Source: Sulfurovum xiamenensis (lineage in GTDB: Bacteria; Campylobacterota; Campylobacteria; Campylobacterales; Sulfurovaceae). Taken from it: a DNA stretch of 64,000 nt. The position numbers and the translations under genes were made by a program. Numbering within the stretch: position 1 is the first letter of the stretch; each line of letters opens with the position of its first letter. Positions 8,964 through 17,045 of this stretch are shown here, one piece after another. The notes under the pieces were generated by a model. It saw only the letters and a list, made by a program, of their open reading frames with translations, was not told where the DNA came from and ran no database searches. The stretch is taken from NCBI RefSeq assembly GCF_030347995.1, contig NZ_JAQIBC010000002.1, positions 400,801-464,800 of the forward strand, read 5' to 3'.

Positions 8964-10195
8964 AATGCACATCCAAAGCTCTGGGCTATCGTGTTGGCAC
9001 TCCAGAGTCCATCTTCATGGAAACCGTAACGCCAGTAGGCACCCGCATAGTACGTATGGTTCTGACCATTGATCTCTTCACGTCTGGATTGCATCATGAT
9101 CGCCCTGCTGTCAAACTGCGGATGTGCATAAGAGATCTGTTCTATCACATTTTCCAGCTCTGAAGTTTCATTCAAAGAGACAAAATACTCTTTCTTACTG
9201 TCAAGATTTTGCAGCCTGTTTATCCAGTAAGAGAGTGTCACGGCATTCTCTTTCCCACCTGTTTTATAGTTCCATGCTGCATAGATCTTCTTGTCCGGGT
9301 AAAGTGCCTTACTGTCATTATGCAGTAGTGCATCGTTTTGCTTGTAAGGGAAAGCAGAAAGTATCTCCTCTTCTTCAGCTGTGGCATCCTGTAGCAACTC
9401 TAATGCCTCAGGTGCATGCATTGCCATGACTACTTTGTCATAATGGCTCTCACTCCCGTCTTGATGGAGAAGTATCACATAGTCATCATGGCGCTTAATA
9501 CCCACCACATCACTGTTCAAAATGATCTTTCCTGAAATGTGCGCTTTAATCTTCTCTACATAATTTTTTGAACCTCCGCTTACAGTAAGCCACTGATGCT
9601 GTGTCGTAACACCAAGCAGTCCGTGGTTTTTAAAGAACTGTACAAAAGTCCTTGCAGGAAAATCATGCATTTTGTCACTCGGTGTTGACCAGATAGCAGC
9701 TCCCATCGGTATGATATAACGTTCTTTGAATACCTTCGAATAGGACTCAAGATATTCTCCAAGAGTACCATCTAGTGCAGAACTATTTTCGTCTATATCG
9801 ATGTTAGCCGTTTTATTGAACCGCATAATATCGGCTATCATTCTGTAGTGAGACAATGAAAAAAGATTTCTTTTCTGGAAGAATAGACCACTAAGAGATT
9901 GACCATTATAGGCCGTATTGGATACTTCGTCCCAAAAACCGAAACTCATGTCACTGTTTTCTATCTTGACATCCAGTTTTGAAAAGAGTTTGGTCAAAAG
10001 CGGATAGGTCTCATGGTTGAATACCAAAAAACCTGTATCAACACCAAAACGTTTGTCATCTTCCTCTACCATGGTAGTACGTGCATGTCCTCCAAGACGT
10101 CCTTCTTTTTCATACAGATCTACTTCATGTTTTTGGCTTAAAAGATAGGCAGAACCCAAACCGCTGATGCCTGCTCCAAGTACTGCAATTTTCAT
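8960..10195 (-). CDS. FAD-dependent oxidoreductase (flavin amine oxidase/desaturase-like)
   Basis: 411 residues. N-terminal Rossmann motif GAGISGLGSAYLL (residues 7-19), the FAD-pyrophosphate segment EKEGRLGGHA, and a C-terminal GYRxG-type end (YAGAYWRYGFHEDGL). It belongs to the amine-oxidase superfamily group found with DUF1365 and Cfa genes; in the furan-fatty-acid pathway flavoproteins and redox enzymes of this setting oxidise the methylated acyl chain. Start overlaps the lipocalin stop (ATGA). The exact substrate is inferred from neighbours only. Confidence 0.8.
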   Translation of the reverse strand: MKIAVLGAGISGLGSAYLLSQKHEVDLYEKEGRLGGHARTTMVEEDDKRFGVDTGFLVFNHETYPLLTKLFSKLDVKIENSDMSFGFWDEVSNTAYNGQSLSGLFFQKRNLFSLSHYRMIADIMRFNKTANIDIDENSSALDGTLGEYLESYSKVFKERYIIPMGAAIWSTPSDKMHDFPARTFVQFFKNHGLLGVTTQHQWLTVSGGSKNYVEKIKAHISGKIILNSDVVGIKRHDDYVILLHQDGSESHYDKVVMAMHAPEALELLQDATAEEEEILSAFPYKQNDALLHNDSKALYPDKKIYAAWNYKTGGKENAVTLSYWINRLQNLDSKKEYFVSLNETSELENVIEQISYAHPQFDSRAIMMQSRREEINGQNHTYYAGAYWRYGFHEDGLWSANTIAQSFGCAL

Positions 10196-10707
10196 TTGTA
10201 ACGTCCTTTTTTGTCTTGTGGTGTAAAGATCAGTCTCTTCACATCCATCTTTTTTTCAAGTTTCGATAGAATCTTCTTGAGTTTTCTTTTTGGCAACTGA
10301 GGCTTTCTGCTCAGCACCCAGACCTGATCCATCTCTTCATCTGTTACCACTGCAGCAGAGTAATCTTTTTCTAAGTAAATAACACGGTATTCACGTGTAA
10401 AAATATAAAAATAGGTCATGTCTATCTTTGACATAGAGTTTCCATTCTTAGGCTCCGCAGTACCTTTGTACTCTATAAGATCTCCACCTATGATATTTTC
10501 AAAACATCGGTTGAAAACTTTGTAAGTACTGTCGTTTTGCAATGCATATTCAACCGACGATGCAACACAATCTTTTTGATAACTGTTATAAGTTCTTGCT
10601 ACTTCATACCATAGACCGCTAAACGCTTTAACGTCTACATGAGGTACAGGCAAAGGGGCGTTAGAAAACAAAAATGTTGAAAATAAAATAAATAACAATT
10701 TTTTCAT
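10192..10707 (-). CDS. lipocalin family protein (Blc-like), first copy
   Basis: 171 residues with a signal peptide of about 20 residues. Lipocalin signature FSGLWYEVARTYNSYQ after the signal, then a C-terminal VWVLSRKPQLPK typical of bacterial Blc. Lipocalins of this type bind lysophospholipids and fatty acids in the envelope. It leads a coupled operon with FAD, DUF1365, Cfa, DUF3833 and the broken gpx, with a copy of the shared motif 57 bp upstream. A second lipocalin lies at 17035-17583. Confidence 0.85.
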   Translation of the reverse strand: MKKLLFILFSTFLFSNAPLPVPHVDVKAFSGLWYEVARTYNSYQKDCVASSVEYALQNDSTYKVFNRCFENIIGGDLIEYKGTAEPKNGNSMSKIDMTYFYIFTREYRVIYLEKDYSAAVVTDEEMDQVWVLSRKPQLPKRKLKKILSKLEKKMDVKRLIFTPQDKKGRYK

Positions 10708-10763
10708 CTCTAGCTCCTTTACAGTTTTTTACTCTAACTGTAGTTTATGCTGTTTTTAAATCT

Positions 10764-10787
10764 TTTTGTATTGTTATTTTGTCAGTT
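10764..10787 (-). promoter_or_regulatory. shared regulatory motif, copy 1 (lipocalin operon)
   Basis: Minus strand reads AACTGACA-N8-ATACAAAA, 57 bp upstream of the lipocalin start and oriented toward it. It lies between the methyltransferase stop and the lipocalin gene, which makes the lipocalin-to-gpx genes a separate transcription unit. One of seven copies with the same 8-bp spacer. Confidence 0.7.
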
Positions 10788-10789
10788 GA

Positions 10790-11254
10790 TTAAAACCAGC
10801 GACGTGTGTGTTGTTTGTAGTGTGTATATCTCTCTTTGAATAGGCTTTCTAAAATCTTTTCTTCATCTGGTACAATCAGGTAATGAAGGGTAATCCATAA
10901 AATCAGAGCAGAAGGCAAAAGCCACACCATATCTAATACAAAACCCAAACCAAATTGAGACAATACCAATGCCAAGTAGACAGGGTTTCTACTCATAGCA
11001 AAAACACCGCTGTCTATAAGTACCGTAGGTGTAGAAAAGGGGGCATGAGGGGTGAAATGATTTTTAAACATTCTATAAGCCAAGATAGTGAGTATCAGGC
11101 TAACGAAAAGTAAAATTAGCCCTATAAATCGTATTACATCACTATCACTATCTATATAAAGTTTAAAATTCAAAGGTTGAATCCACGAAAGATATACACC
11201 TAAAATAAATGTCATTAAAAATAAAATTGAAGGACTAAGGTTAGACTGTTTCAC
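10790..11254 (-). CDS. isoprenylcysteine carboxyl methyltransferase/PEMT-family membrane protein
   Basis: 154 residues with about four membrane segments. The family C-terminal motif is visible: MSRNPVYLA, a hydrophobic stretch, then PDEEKILESLF and YTHYKQHTRRW. Such enzymes use SAM to methylate lipid-linked or isoprenyl substrates in the membrane. It overlaps the MFS gene by 14 bp and ends the SDR operon. The substrate here is unknown; a membrane lipid is a fair guess from context. Confidence 0.75.
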   Translation of the reverse strand: MKQSNLSPSILFLMTFILGVYLSWIQPLNFKLYIDSDSDVIRFIGLILLFVSLILTILAYRMFKNHFTPHAPFSTPTVLIDSGVFAMSRNPVYLALVLSQFGLGFVLDMVWLLPSALILWITLHYLIVPDEEKILESLFKERYTHYKQHTRRWF

Positions 11255-12509
11255 GATAATCTTTCATAATCCAAAACGCGATCATTTTGAAAAAAACCGG
11301 TGCACCGCCATAGAGTAAGGCAAGTGTAGTCAGTGCCAATGGTGTAGGTTCATGAGGATCAAACCCCACTGCCCCTAATATGACAAACCCTATACCCACA
11401 GCTAGTGCAAGTGCAAACTTGGTCAACATAGCCCAGATTCCAAACAGTATGCCGGCATAAGAAGATTTTTCTTTTTCTATCTTTTGTACCACATCTGCCT
11501 GAATGGAAGATGGCAATGCCATATCTGCACCTAAAGAGAGCCCTGAGACGAAAGTAATACATGCAAACCATACAAGATCGCCACTACCGAGAAAGGGAAC
11601 AAAGACAAAGGCAGTAGAAGCAAGTAACATAGAACCCAGCCAGCTTTTCCGTTTGCCTATCTTTTTGGCTAACATAGTCCAAAAAGGTAAGCCTGCTATA
11701 CCTGAAGCAAAATAGAGTAAAAGCAGTGGACCTGTTTTTGATTCTTCTTCCAAGACAAGCTGAACAAAAAACAAAAAAAGTGTTGCAGGAAGAGCATTTG
11801 CCAGTGAGTTAAGTGTAAAAGCTGATTGCAGTCGGCTAAGTGCAGGTATTTTCTGCCAGAGTGTTTTAACCTCTCTAAATGTAATGTGCTTAGTAGGTTT
11901 TACTCTACTTTCTTTAATACCCGTAAGGGTAAGAGGAAGCATCAAAATGAGTGCTATCAGAAATGCAGTATATAAGATACTCAGGCTTTTATCTGCGGAT
12001 TCTGAAACACTATAAAGGTACGGTATAAGAAGTGCTGCCAATGCACCGAGTATAGTAAAAAGCTCTCTTGCTCCACTCAAACGGGTCTTTTCATGATAGT
12101 CTGAAGTGATCTCGGCACTCCATGCAAGATAGGGTATGGATACAATACTCCATCCTAAGTAAACCAATATTGAAAAACTAAAAAGCCATAGTTCAGTCTG
12201 ATTTTCAGGTGGATGTATCAGTGCATAAAAACTTGCAACTAAGATCAAGGAACCTGTAAGTATAAAAGGTTTTCTTTTCCCATATCTGCTTTGAAGTCTA
12301 TCACTGTAAAGTCCTACCAGTGGATCTGTAATAACATCCGTGAGTCGTGCAAAAAAAAGAATAAGACCTACTAGTGTTACACTTATTCCTACACTCTGTG
12401 AATAAAAGGTAGGCAGATAGATATACAGTGGAAGTCCTAACATAGCAAGGGGTATTGCAGTTGAAGCGTAGGAGATCAATGTAAAATATGTAAGTTTTTC
12501 TTGTTTCAT
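11241..12509 (-). CDS. MFS transporter, GPH-type symporter-like
   Basis: 422 residues, about 12 membrane segments. Features of the glycoside-pentoside-hexuronide:cation symporter group: FFARLTDVITDPLVGLYSDR in the first half and SRYGKRKPFIL after it. MFS genes of this sort recur in Cfa/SDR stress clusters of other proteobacteria, where the cargo is unknown. The start overlaps the HNH stop (ATGA). Confidence 0.8.
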   Translation of the reverse strand: MKQEKLTYFTLISYASTAIPLAMLGLPLYIYLPTFYSQSVGISVTLVGLILFFARLTDVITDPLVGLYSDRLQSRYGKRKPFILTGSLILVASFYALIHPPENQTELWLFSFSILVYLGWSIVSIPYLAWSAEITSDYHEKTRLSGARELFTILGALAALLIPYLYSVSESADKSLSILYTAFLIALILMLPLTLTGIKESRVKPTKHITFREVKTLWQKIPALSRLQSAFTLNSLANALPATLFLFFVQLVLEEESKTGPLLLLYFASGIAGLPFWTMLAKKIGKRKSWLGSMLLASTAFVFVPFLGSGDLVWFACITFVSGLSLGADMALPSSIQADVVQKIEKEKSSYAGILFGIWAMLTKFALALAVGIGFVILGAVGFDPHEPTPLALTTLALLYGGAPVFFKMIAFWIMKDYRETV

Positions 12510-12796
12510 TGTACACCCTTTTTACATTTTGATACCCACATAAAATGTTTACGCAATCTCTCATCAGCACAGAGTTTTTCAAGTGTATTAAACTCTTTAG
12601 AAAGGGTATGTTCATCATACAAATCATGTATACCGTTATGACAGGTACGACATACATAAATAACCGCATCAAGCAATTCATTGATAGAACTGTTTTTCAT
12701 TTTTTTATGTCTTTTTTTCGGTATAAGGTGGTGTTTTGTCAATGCTGTATGACGAGAACAGGTAGCACATATTCCTAAGGTTTTTGAGTTTTGCAT
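12506..12796 (-). CDS. HNH-endonuclease-fold small protein
   Basis: 96 residues. Two Cys pairs (CATC at about 10-13, CRTCH at about 50-54) surround the HNH-type core LTKHHLIPKK and end in HNGIH, so a zinc-bound beta-beta-alpha metal fold is likely. Proteins of this size with HHLIPK and CHxxIH are annotated as HNH nucleases, but no DNA-binding extension is present. It sits inside an operon for lipid and redox enzymes, unusual for a nuclease; a role in DNA repair after photodamage is one possibility. Confidence 0.65.
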   Translation of the reverse strand: MQNSKTLGICATCSRHTALTKHHLIPKKRHKKMKNSSINELLDAVIYVCRTCHNGIHDLYDEHTLSKEFNTLEKLCADERLRKHFMWVSKCKKGVQ

Positions 12797-12800
12797 AAGG

Positions 12801-13226
12801 TCAACTTCTCGAAATCTTGCGCTTGATCAATCTAAGAACAGACCCTACTACAGGCATCTTTTCATATATATGCTCAGCCGCATCCCAAAAGTCAACATGC
12901 GATATAATCTTTCCTTGGTTATTTATTTGCAAGCGACTTACCCCTTCAAACCTGTTTTCATTCTTTTCACCTTTAAATGCAAAGGTAAAATCCCATTTGA
13001 CGTAGGCCACATTTTGTTTGTCTATGTATTCTTTAATGATAAATCTTGGTTTATCCAGAGTCTGATACATATGTTCAAATACTTCATATACTGCTCGTAT
13101 ACCCTTTACTTCATTGAAGGGATCCTTGAAAACAACAGCATCATCATAGATAGTACGAAAATCTTCAATGTCAACACCTTCATTCAGTGTTTCAAAATAA
13201 TGGCTCAATTTCTCTTGGTTCATCAT
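12801..13226 (-). CDS. SnoaL-like/NTF2-fold protein
   Basis: 141 residues of the nuclear-transport-factor-2 superfamily (YFETLNEGVDIEDFRTIYDD, VFKDPFNEVKG, then a beta-rich end with VSRLQINNQGKIISHVDFWD). Members are small cone-shaped proteins that bind or isomerise hydrophobic substrates. The same pair, SDR followed by SnoaL-like, is common in light/singlet-oxygen clusters with Cfa and FAD genes. It starts 7 bp after the SDR stop. Confidence 0.75.
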   Translation of the reverse strand: MMNQEKLSHYFETLNEGVDIEDFRTIYDDAVVFKDPFNEVKGIRAVYEVFEHMYQTLDKPRFIIKEYIDKQNVAYVKWDFTFAFKGEKNENRFEGVSRLQINNQGKIISHVDFWDAAEHIYEKMPVVGSVLRLIKRKISRS

Positions 13227-13233
13227 AGCATCC

Positions 13234-14001
13234 TTACGAAATGTCTTTAGGCAGCATCTTTTTAGTCAATGCCAAAGAGATCCTGTAGGGAATCAAGCGT
13301 AATACCTGCAAAAAGGTAGAGAGTTTAAACGGAAAATGTATCTCAAAACGATATGGTTTTTTTGTCGCTCTGATAATATTTTCTGCTGCTTCTTCAGGTG
13401 TCATAAGTTCTGGCATATCAAAACTGTTTTTCTGTGTCAGTCTTGTTTTCACAAAACCATGATTGATCACCTGAAGTTCTATACCCTTGACATTCAACTC
13501 AGGCTGTAGAGACTCAGCCAAATTCAGTAATGCCGCTTTAGGTGCACTGTACCCACCTCCAAGAGGAAGGCCAAAGTAGCTTGAGAGACTGGCATTCCAT
13601 ATCCACCTTCCCTCCCCTTTTCTTTCAAAATATGGTAAAAGTTCACTCATCACACGTACTGCTCCCATATAATTGATCTGCATCATCGCTTCAAAATGTT
13701 CAACATCCCACTCTTCTGTAGACATCACTTCGTAGACTGCTGCATTATAGAACCATATATCGATACCCTCAAAACGTTTCCATGCTTGAGGTACAGCTTT
13801 TTTTACAGATGCTATAGAGGTCACATCTATGTCTACGATCTGTAGTTGTTCTTCATAAATTTGTTTGAGCGTTAAAAGTTCTTTTGTACTGCTCGCCTTT
13901 CTGGCACTGGTAATAACATACATACCCTCTTGTAACCACTTTTTTACAAGTTCCAGTCCAATCCCACTGCTTCCACCGACAATCCAGATGCGCTTTTTCA
14001 T
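13234..14001 (-). CDS. short-chain dehydrogenase/reductase
   Basis: 255 residues. NAD(P)-binding GGSSGIGLELV near the N-terminus, the NAG-type AAVYE, and the catalytic Tyr-Lys in GGGYSAPKAALL. First gene of the operon SDR-SnoaL-HNH-MFS-methyltransferase. A shared regulatory motif is 64 bp upstream, back to back with the copy for the SRPBCC gene. It probably oxidises or reduces a lipid-derived alcohol or carbonyl; the substrate is not determined. Confidence 0.85.
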   Translation of the reverse strand: MKKRIWIVGGSSGIGLELVKKWLQEGMYVITSARKASSTKELLTLKQIYEEQLQIVDIDVTSIASVKKAVPQAWKRFEGIDIWFYNAAVYEVMSTEEWDVEHFEAMMQINYMGAVRVMSELLPYFERKGEGRWIWNASLSSYFGLPLGGGYSAPKAALLNLAESLQPELNVKGIELQVINHGFVKTRLTQKNSFDMPELMTPEEAAENIIRATKKPYRFEIHFPFKLSTFLQVLRLIPYRISLALTKKMLPKDIS

Positions 14002-14064
14002 TTGTGGTTCCTTTTATGAGATTTTATTTTCATCTTTATGTAAGTTTATGATTTTTATACCTAT

Positions 14065-14088
14065 CTTTGTAGTCATTTATTGTCGATT
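14065..14088 (-). promoter_or_regulatory. shared regulatory motif, copy 2 (SDR operon)
   Basis: Minus strand reads AATCGACA-N8-CTACAAAG, oriented toward the SDR operon start at 14001. Its proximal end lies 11 bp from the oppositely oriented copy at 14100-14123, so one intergenic region serves both directions. Confidence 0.7.
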
Positions 14089-14099
14089 GAAAAATAATG

Positions 14100-14123
14100 A
14101 ATTGACAAAAAGGTTATACAAAA
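14100..14123 (+). promoter_or_regulatory. shared regulatory motif, copy 3 (SRPBCC gene)
   Basis: AATTGACA-N8-ATACAAAA, 28 bp upstream of the SRPBCC start codon. No convincing -10 hexamer follows TTGACA at 17 bp (it reads atttat), which argues against an ordinary sigma-70 promoter as the reason for the conserved box. Confidence 0.7.
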
Positions 14124-14151
14124 GATTTATATCCCATGACATAATGCAAAT

Positions 14152-14610
14152 ATGAAACATACACTAATATTTGAAACTCCAATACCATGCAGTGTCAAAA
14201 CCCTTTTTGACTTTCATGCAAACACAAAGAATCTTCCTCTGATTACACCCAAAGATACCAGTCTTGAGATACTCAAACTTGATACACCTTTGAAAGAGGG
14301 AAATAAAGCCGTGCTACGCATTAAAAAAGGATGGTTTTCTTTTGTCTGGAAACTGACATTTGAAAAAGTAGAATATCCGGATCTTATCATTGATACAGCA
14401 ACACAGTCACCCTTTAAAAGCTTCAGGCATGAACATCACTTTATACAAGTGGATGATTCACACAGTGTACTACGGGACGAAATTACTTTTTCGCTGCCTT
14501 TTGAGCCACTGACTACAGCTATTGTATGGCTGATCAAACGAGATATGAAAAAAATGTTTGCCTACAGACATCAAAAGACTCAAGAGCTTATAGCTTCAAA
14601 ATCTCCATAG
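14152..14610 (+). CDS. SRPBCC superfamily protein
   Basis: 152 residues, cytoplasmic, START/Bet v1-like fold: [20 protein letters not shown] at the start, then paired strands ending in HEHHF and a long C-terminal helix ([21 protein letters not shown]). These proteins hold hydrophobic ligands. Small SRPBCC proteins recur beside photolyase and SDR genes in light-stress clusters. It is divergent from the SDR operon with its own shared-motif copy, and its last 23 bp overlap the end of trpB on the other strand. Confidence 0.75.
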   Translation: MKHTLIFETPIPCSVKTLFDFHANTKNLPLITPKDTSLEILKLDTPLKEGNKAVLRIKKGWFSFVWKLTFEKVEYPDLIIDTATQSPFKSFRHEHHFIQVDDSHSVLRDEITFSLPFEPLTTAIVWLIKRDMKKMFAYRHQKTQELIASKSP

Positions 14611-15796
14611 CCTGTATCATATCTTTATCTCCTCTTCCAGAAAGGCTGATGATAATTGTTTTATCTTTGATCTTCTCTTTAGGCATTTTTTTAAGATAGG
14701 CGATGGCATGGGCACTTTCAAATGCCGGAACGATCCCTTCAGTGCGGCTAAGCCATACAAAGGCATCCATCGCTTCGTCATCGGTAACAGAGTCATAGAT
14801 CACTTTGCCCTGCTCCATTAAAAATGAGTGTTCAGGACCTATCCCCGGATAGTCAAGCCCAGCAGAGACAGAATAAGCCTCTTCTACCTGTCCGTCATCT
14901 GTTTGCAACAGATAACTCAACTGTCCATGAAGAACACCGGGTCTACCTAATGCCAGAGAAGCACCATGATCCCCGCTATCCAATCCTTTTCCTCCTGCCT
15001 CTATGCCAATGCACTCTGTTTTTTCTTCTTCTATAAAGTGGGCAAACATACCTAATGCATTGGATCCGCCACCGATACAGGCAATGACATAATCAGGCAG
15101 CGTATTCGCCTGTTCTAAGAGTTGTGCTTTGGCTTCATAACTAATGATGGCCTGAAAATCACGTACCATCAAAGGATAGGGATGGGGGCCTGCAGCGGTA
15201 CCTATAACATAAAAAGTGTCTCTGGCATGGGTGACCCAGTGTCTTATAGCGTCATTCATCGCATCTTTCAGTGTTTTACTGCCGGATTCCACTGCATGTA
15301 CTTTGGCTCCAAGCAGTTTCATACGAAAGACATTGAGCTGTTGGCGCTCTACGTCTTTTGCACCCATAAAAACCTCACACTCAAGACCCATAAGTGCTGC
15401 GACAGTTGCAGTAGCTACGCCATGCTGTCCTGCACCCGTCTCAGCAATGATCTTCGTTTTCCCCATACGCTTAGCCAAAAGACCCTGGGCAATGGTGTTA
15501 TTCACCTTGTGTGCACCTGTATGGTTGAGATCTTCACGTTTCAGATAGACTTCTGCACCTATTTCATCACTGATGTTCTGTGCTTTATATAAAGGGGATG
15601 GACGTCCTACATAGTCTTTGTAGAGTGCATTAACCTCATTCCAAAAGGTTTTGTCAAAACGGTATTGTTTATAGACCTCATCAAGTTCAATAAGTATGGG
15701 CATCAGTGTCTCAGGTACATATCTACCTCCAAACTTGCCAAAGTGGCCTCTTTCATCCGGGTCAAAACTAAATTCTGTTGGTATATACGGTTTCAT
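14588..15796 (-). CDS. trpB: tryptophan synthase beta chain
   Basis: 402 residues, usual length for TrpB1. Joins indole and serine to make tryptophan with PLP; the PLP lysine lies in [10 protein letters not shown] and phosphate is bound by [10 protein letters not shown]. It stands alone, with no trpA or other trp gene around it, which is unusual because TrpB1 normally pairs with TrpA. An AAAGGAG site precedes the ATG, and a shared-motif copy lies 42 bp upstream, tying it to the stress genes. It may be the only trpB, or a paralogue induced under stress. Confidence 0.93.
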   Translation of the reverse strand: MKPYIPTEFSFDPDERGHFGKFGGRYVPETLMPILIELDEVYKQYRFDKTFWNEVNALYKDYVGRPSPLYKAQNISDEIGAEVYLKREDLNHTGAHKVNNTIAQGLLAKRMGKTKIIAETGAGQHGVATATVAALMGLECEVFMGAKDVERQQLNVFRMKLLGAKVHAVESGSKTLKDAMNDAIRHWVTHARDTFYVIGTAAGPHPYPLMVRDFQAIISYEAKAQLLEQANTLPDYVIACIGGGSNALGMFAHFIEEEKTECIGIEAGGKGLDSGDHGASLALGRPGVLHGQLSYLLQTDDGQVEEAYSVSAGLDYPGIGPEHSFLMEQGKVIYDSVTDDEAMDAFVWLSRTEGIVPAFESAHAIAYLKKMPKEKIKDKTIIISLSGRGDKDMIQAMEILKL

Positions 15797-15837
15797 GAAA
15801 ACTCCTTTATAACCTATACTATACAGTTTAAAAAAGT

Positions 15838-15861
15838 TTTCGTAGTATATTTATGTCGATT
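15838..15861 (-). promoter_or_regulatory. shared regulatory motif, copy 4 (trpB)
   Basis: Minus strand reads AATCGACA-N8-CTACGAAA, 42 bp upstream of the trpB start and oriented toward it. Confidence 0.7.
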
Positions 15862-15911
15862 AAAAAATACACTCACTTTTTTGCACTTAGTTTTTTTATA
15901 TAGATATCTTC

Positions 15912-16082
15912 TCAATCTTCATCATAAATAGTGAAGATCGGTTCAAATCCCATAAGTTGTAATTTTTTATCCACTGTTTTTGCATCAAAACCATTTCTTT
16001 TAATCGATGATATTAATTTGATCTGTTGTTCTCTACTCAACCCTGCTAGCTCCAATTCAAATTCAATTTCTTCTAAAGTCAT
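15912..16082 (-). CDS. small acidic protein of 56 residues, coupled to flavin reductase
   Basis: A short gene with a clear start: AGGAG 7 bp before the ATG, and the ATG overlaps the TGA of the flavin reductase (ATGA). The protein begins MTLEEIEFELELAGLSREQQ and ends FEPIFTIYDED; it is acidic, mostly helical, with no Cys, signal or membrane segment. Helix-turn-helix-like spacing (SREQQIKLISSIKRNGFDAK) is visible but too short to assign. I do not recognise a family. Confidence 0.7.
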   Translation of the reverse strand: MTLEEIEFELELAGLSREQQIKLISSIKRNGFDAKTVDKKLQLMGFEPIFTIYDED

Positions 16083-16600
16083 TTTATACTCCTTTTTGAT
16101 AATGTAAATGTCTCTTCCACTGTCCCATACTTCCCACGACCAGAAAATAGCATAGGCTTCTCACTTTGCTTATCATTCACATATATTTTGGTGACATCTG
16201 CTATAAAAATGGTATGATCACCATTTTTATAAGTATCACATACCTTACATTCATAGATAAAGTCTGAAGCACTGAGTAATACATTTTCATGGCTATCTTT
16301 ACCCTCAACCTTTAATCCACTTTTAGCCAATTTATCTTCACTGTCACCATGTATTTTTCCCAAAATATTGATAGTTTCATAATGATCAAATGGTAAAAAA
16401 TTGAGTGTAAAGCTTCGATGTTTTTCCAGTAGTGCATGCGTGTAGTTCTCTTCACGTACCGCCACTGCATAACGAAAAGGTGACTTAGAGATAGGCATAT
16501 GCCATGAAGCCGGCATGAGATTATCTTGGCAGGCGAGCAAAGCCGTGACTCTTGGTTGTGCGTGTGTTGCTTGTTCTAAAGTATCATAGGTTTTAAACAT
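16079..16600 (-). CDS. flavin reductase-like (FMN-binding split-barrel) protein
   Basis: 173 residues from the ATG at 16600, preferred over the one at 16619-16621 because GAGGAA lies just upstream of it. Family features: RVTALLACQDNLMPASWHMPIS, YAVAVREENYTHALL, SFTLNFL. Such proteins bind FMN and supply reduced flavin or act as flavin-dependent oxidoreductases. A shared-motif copy lies 43 bp upstream. Reduced-flavin supply for the FAD enzymes or photolyase regulon is an attractive but unproved link. Confidence 0.8.
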   Translation of the reverse strand: MFKTYDTLEQATHAQPRVTALLACQDNLMPASWHMPISKSPFRYAVAVREENYTHALLEKHRSFTLNFLPFDHYETINILGKIHGDSEDKLAKSGLKVEGKDSHENVLLSASDFIYECKVCDTYKNGDHTIFIADVTKIYVNDKQSEKPMLFSGRGKYGTVEETFTLSKRSIK

Positions 16601-16643
16601 TGGTTCCTCATTTTTTCTCATATTTTATACTGATACAACAGTA

Positions 16644-16667
16644 TTTCGTATAGAAATTATGTCAATT
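16644..16667 (-). promoter_or_regulatory. shared regulatory motif, copy 5 (flavin reductase)
   Basis: Minus strand reads AATTGACA-N8-ATACGAAA. It is 43 bp upstream of the preferred start at 16600, which supports that start over the upstream ATG. Confidence 0.7.
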
Positions 16668-16679
16668 CATACTAAATAT

Positions 16680-17045
16680 CTACTCTGCCATATCGCTAAG
16701 AAGCTTCACCATACCAGAGGAACTGCCTACATGTTCTTTGAGTGTTATCTTTACTTGCGGGTATGAAGCCTGTATATTCTGAACCACTTCAGGAATATCT
16801 CGGGTAACATGGTTACCCGAAGCCAGGAAGTAAGGTAAGATGACTATCTCACTCACACCTTTATCTATACAGGAGTGCATACTCTCTTCCAAAGAAGGAG
16901 CGGCAAACTCCAAAAATGCCGTCATGACAAATGCATAGTTTTTAATCTGTAGGGATCTTACTTTCTCTCCAAGTGCCTTGACCTCTTCATTGGAAGAGTC
17001 TTTTCGGCTTCCATGTGCTACGATGATGAGTGCTTTATTTGTCAT
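16680..17045 (-). CDS. small CbiX/SirB-type chelatase-like protein
   Basis: 121 residues, size of CbiX-S. N-terminal IIVAHGSRKDSSNEE holds the metal-binding His, and ILPYFLASGNHVTRDIPE holds the second site. CbiX-S homodimers insert cobalt or iron into sirohydrochlorin in cobalamin or sirohaem synthesis. No other tetrapyrrole gene is nearby. It overlaps the second lipocalin by 11 bp, so they are cotranscribed. Chelation of a tetrapyrrole that would otherwise act as photosensitiser is speculation. Confidence 0.8.
   Translation of the reverse strand: MTNKALIIVAHGSRKDSSNEEVKALGEKVRSLQIKNYAFVMTAFLEFAAPSLEESMHSCIDKGVSEIVILPYFLASGNHVTRDIPEVVQNIQASYPQVKITLKEHVGSSSGMVKLLSDMAE

Noticed and set aside
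14100-14140. Ordinary sigma-70 promoter explaining TTGACA boxes
   Set aside because: No conserved -10 sits 17 bp downstream in the seven copies, while the CTAYNAAA-type box at 8 bp is conserved.
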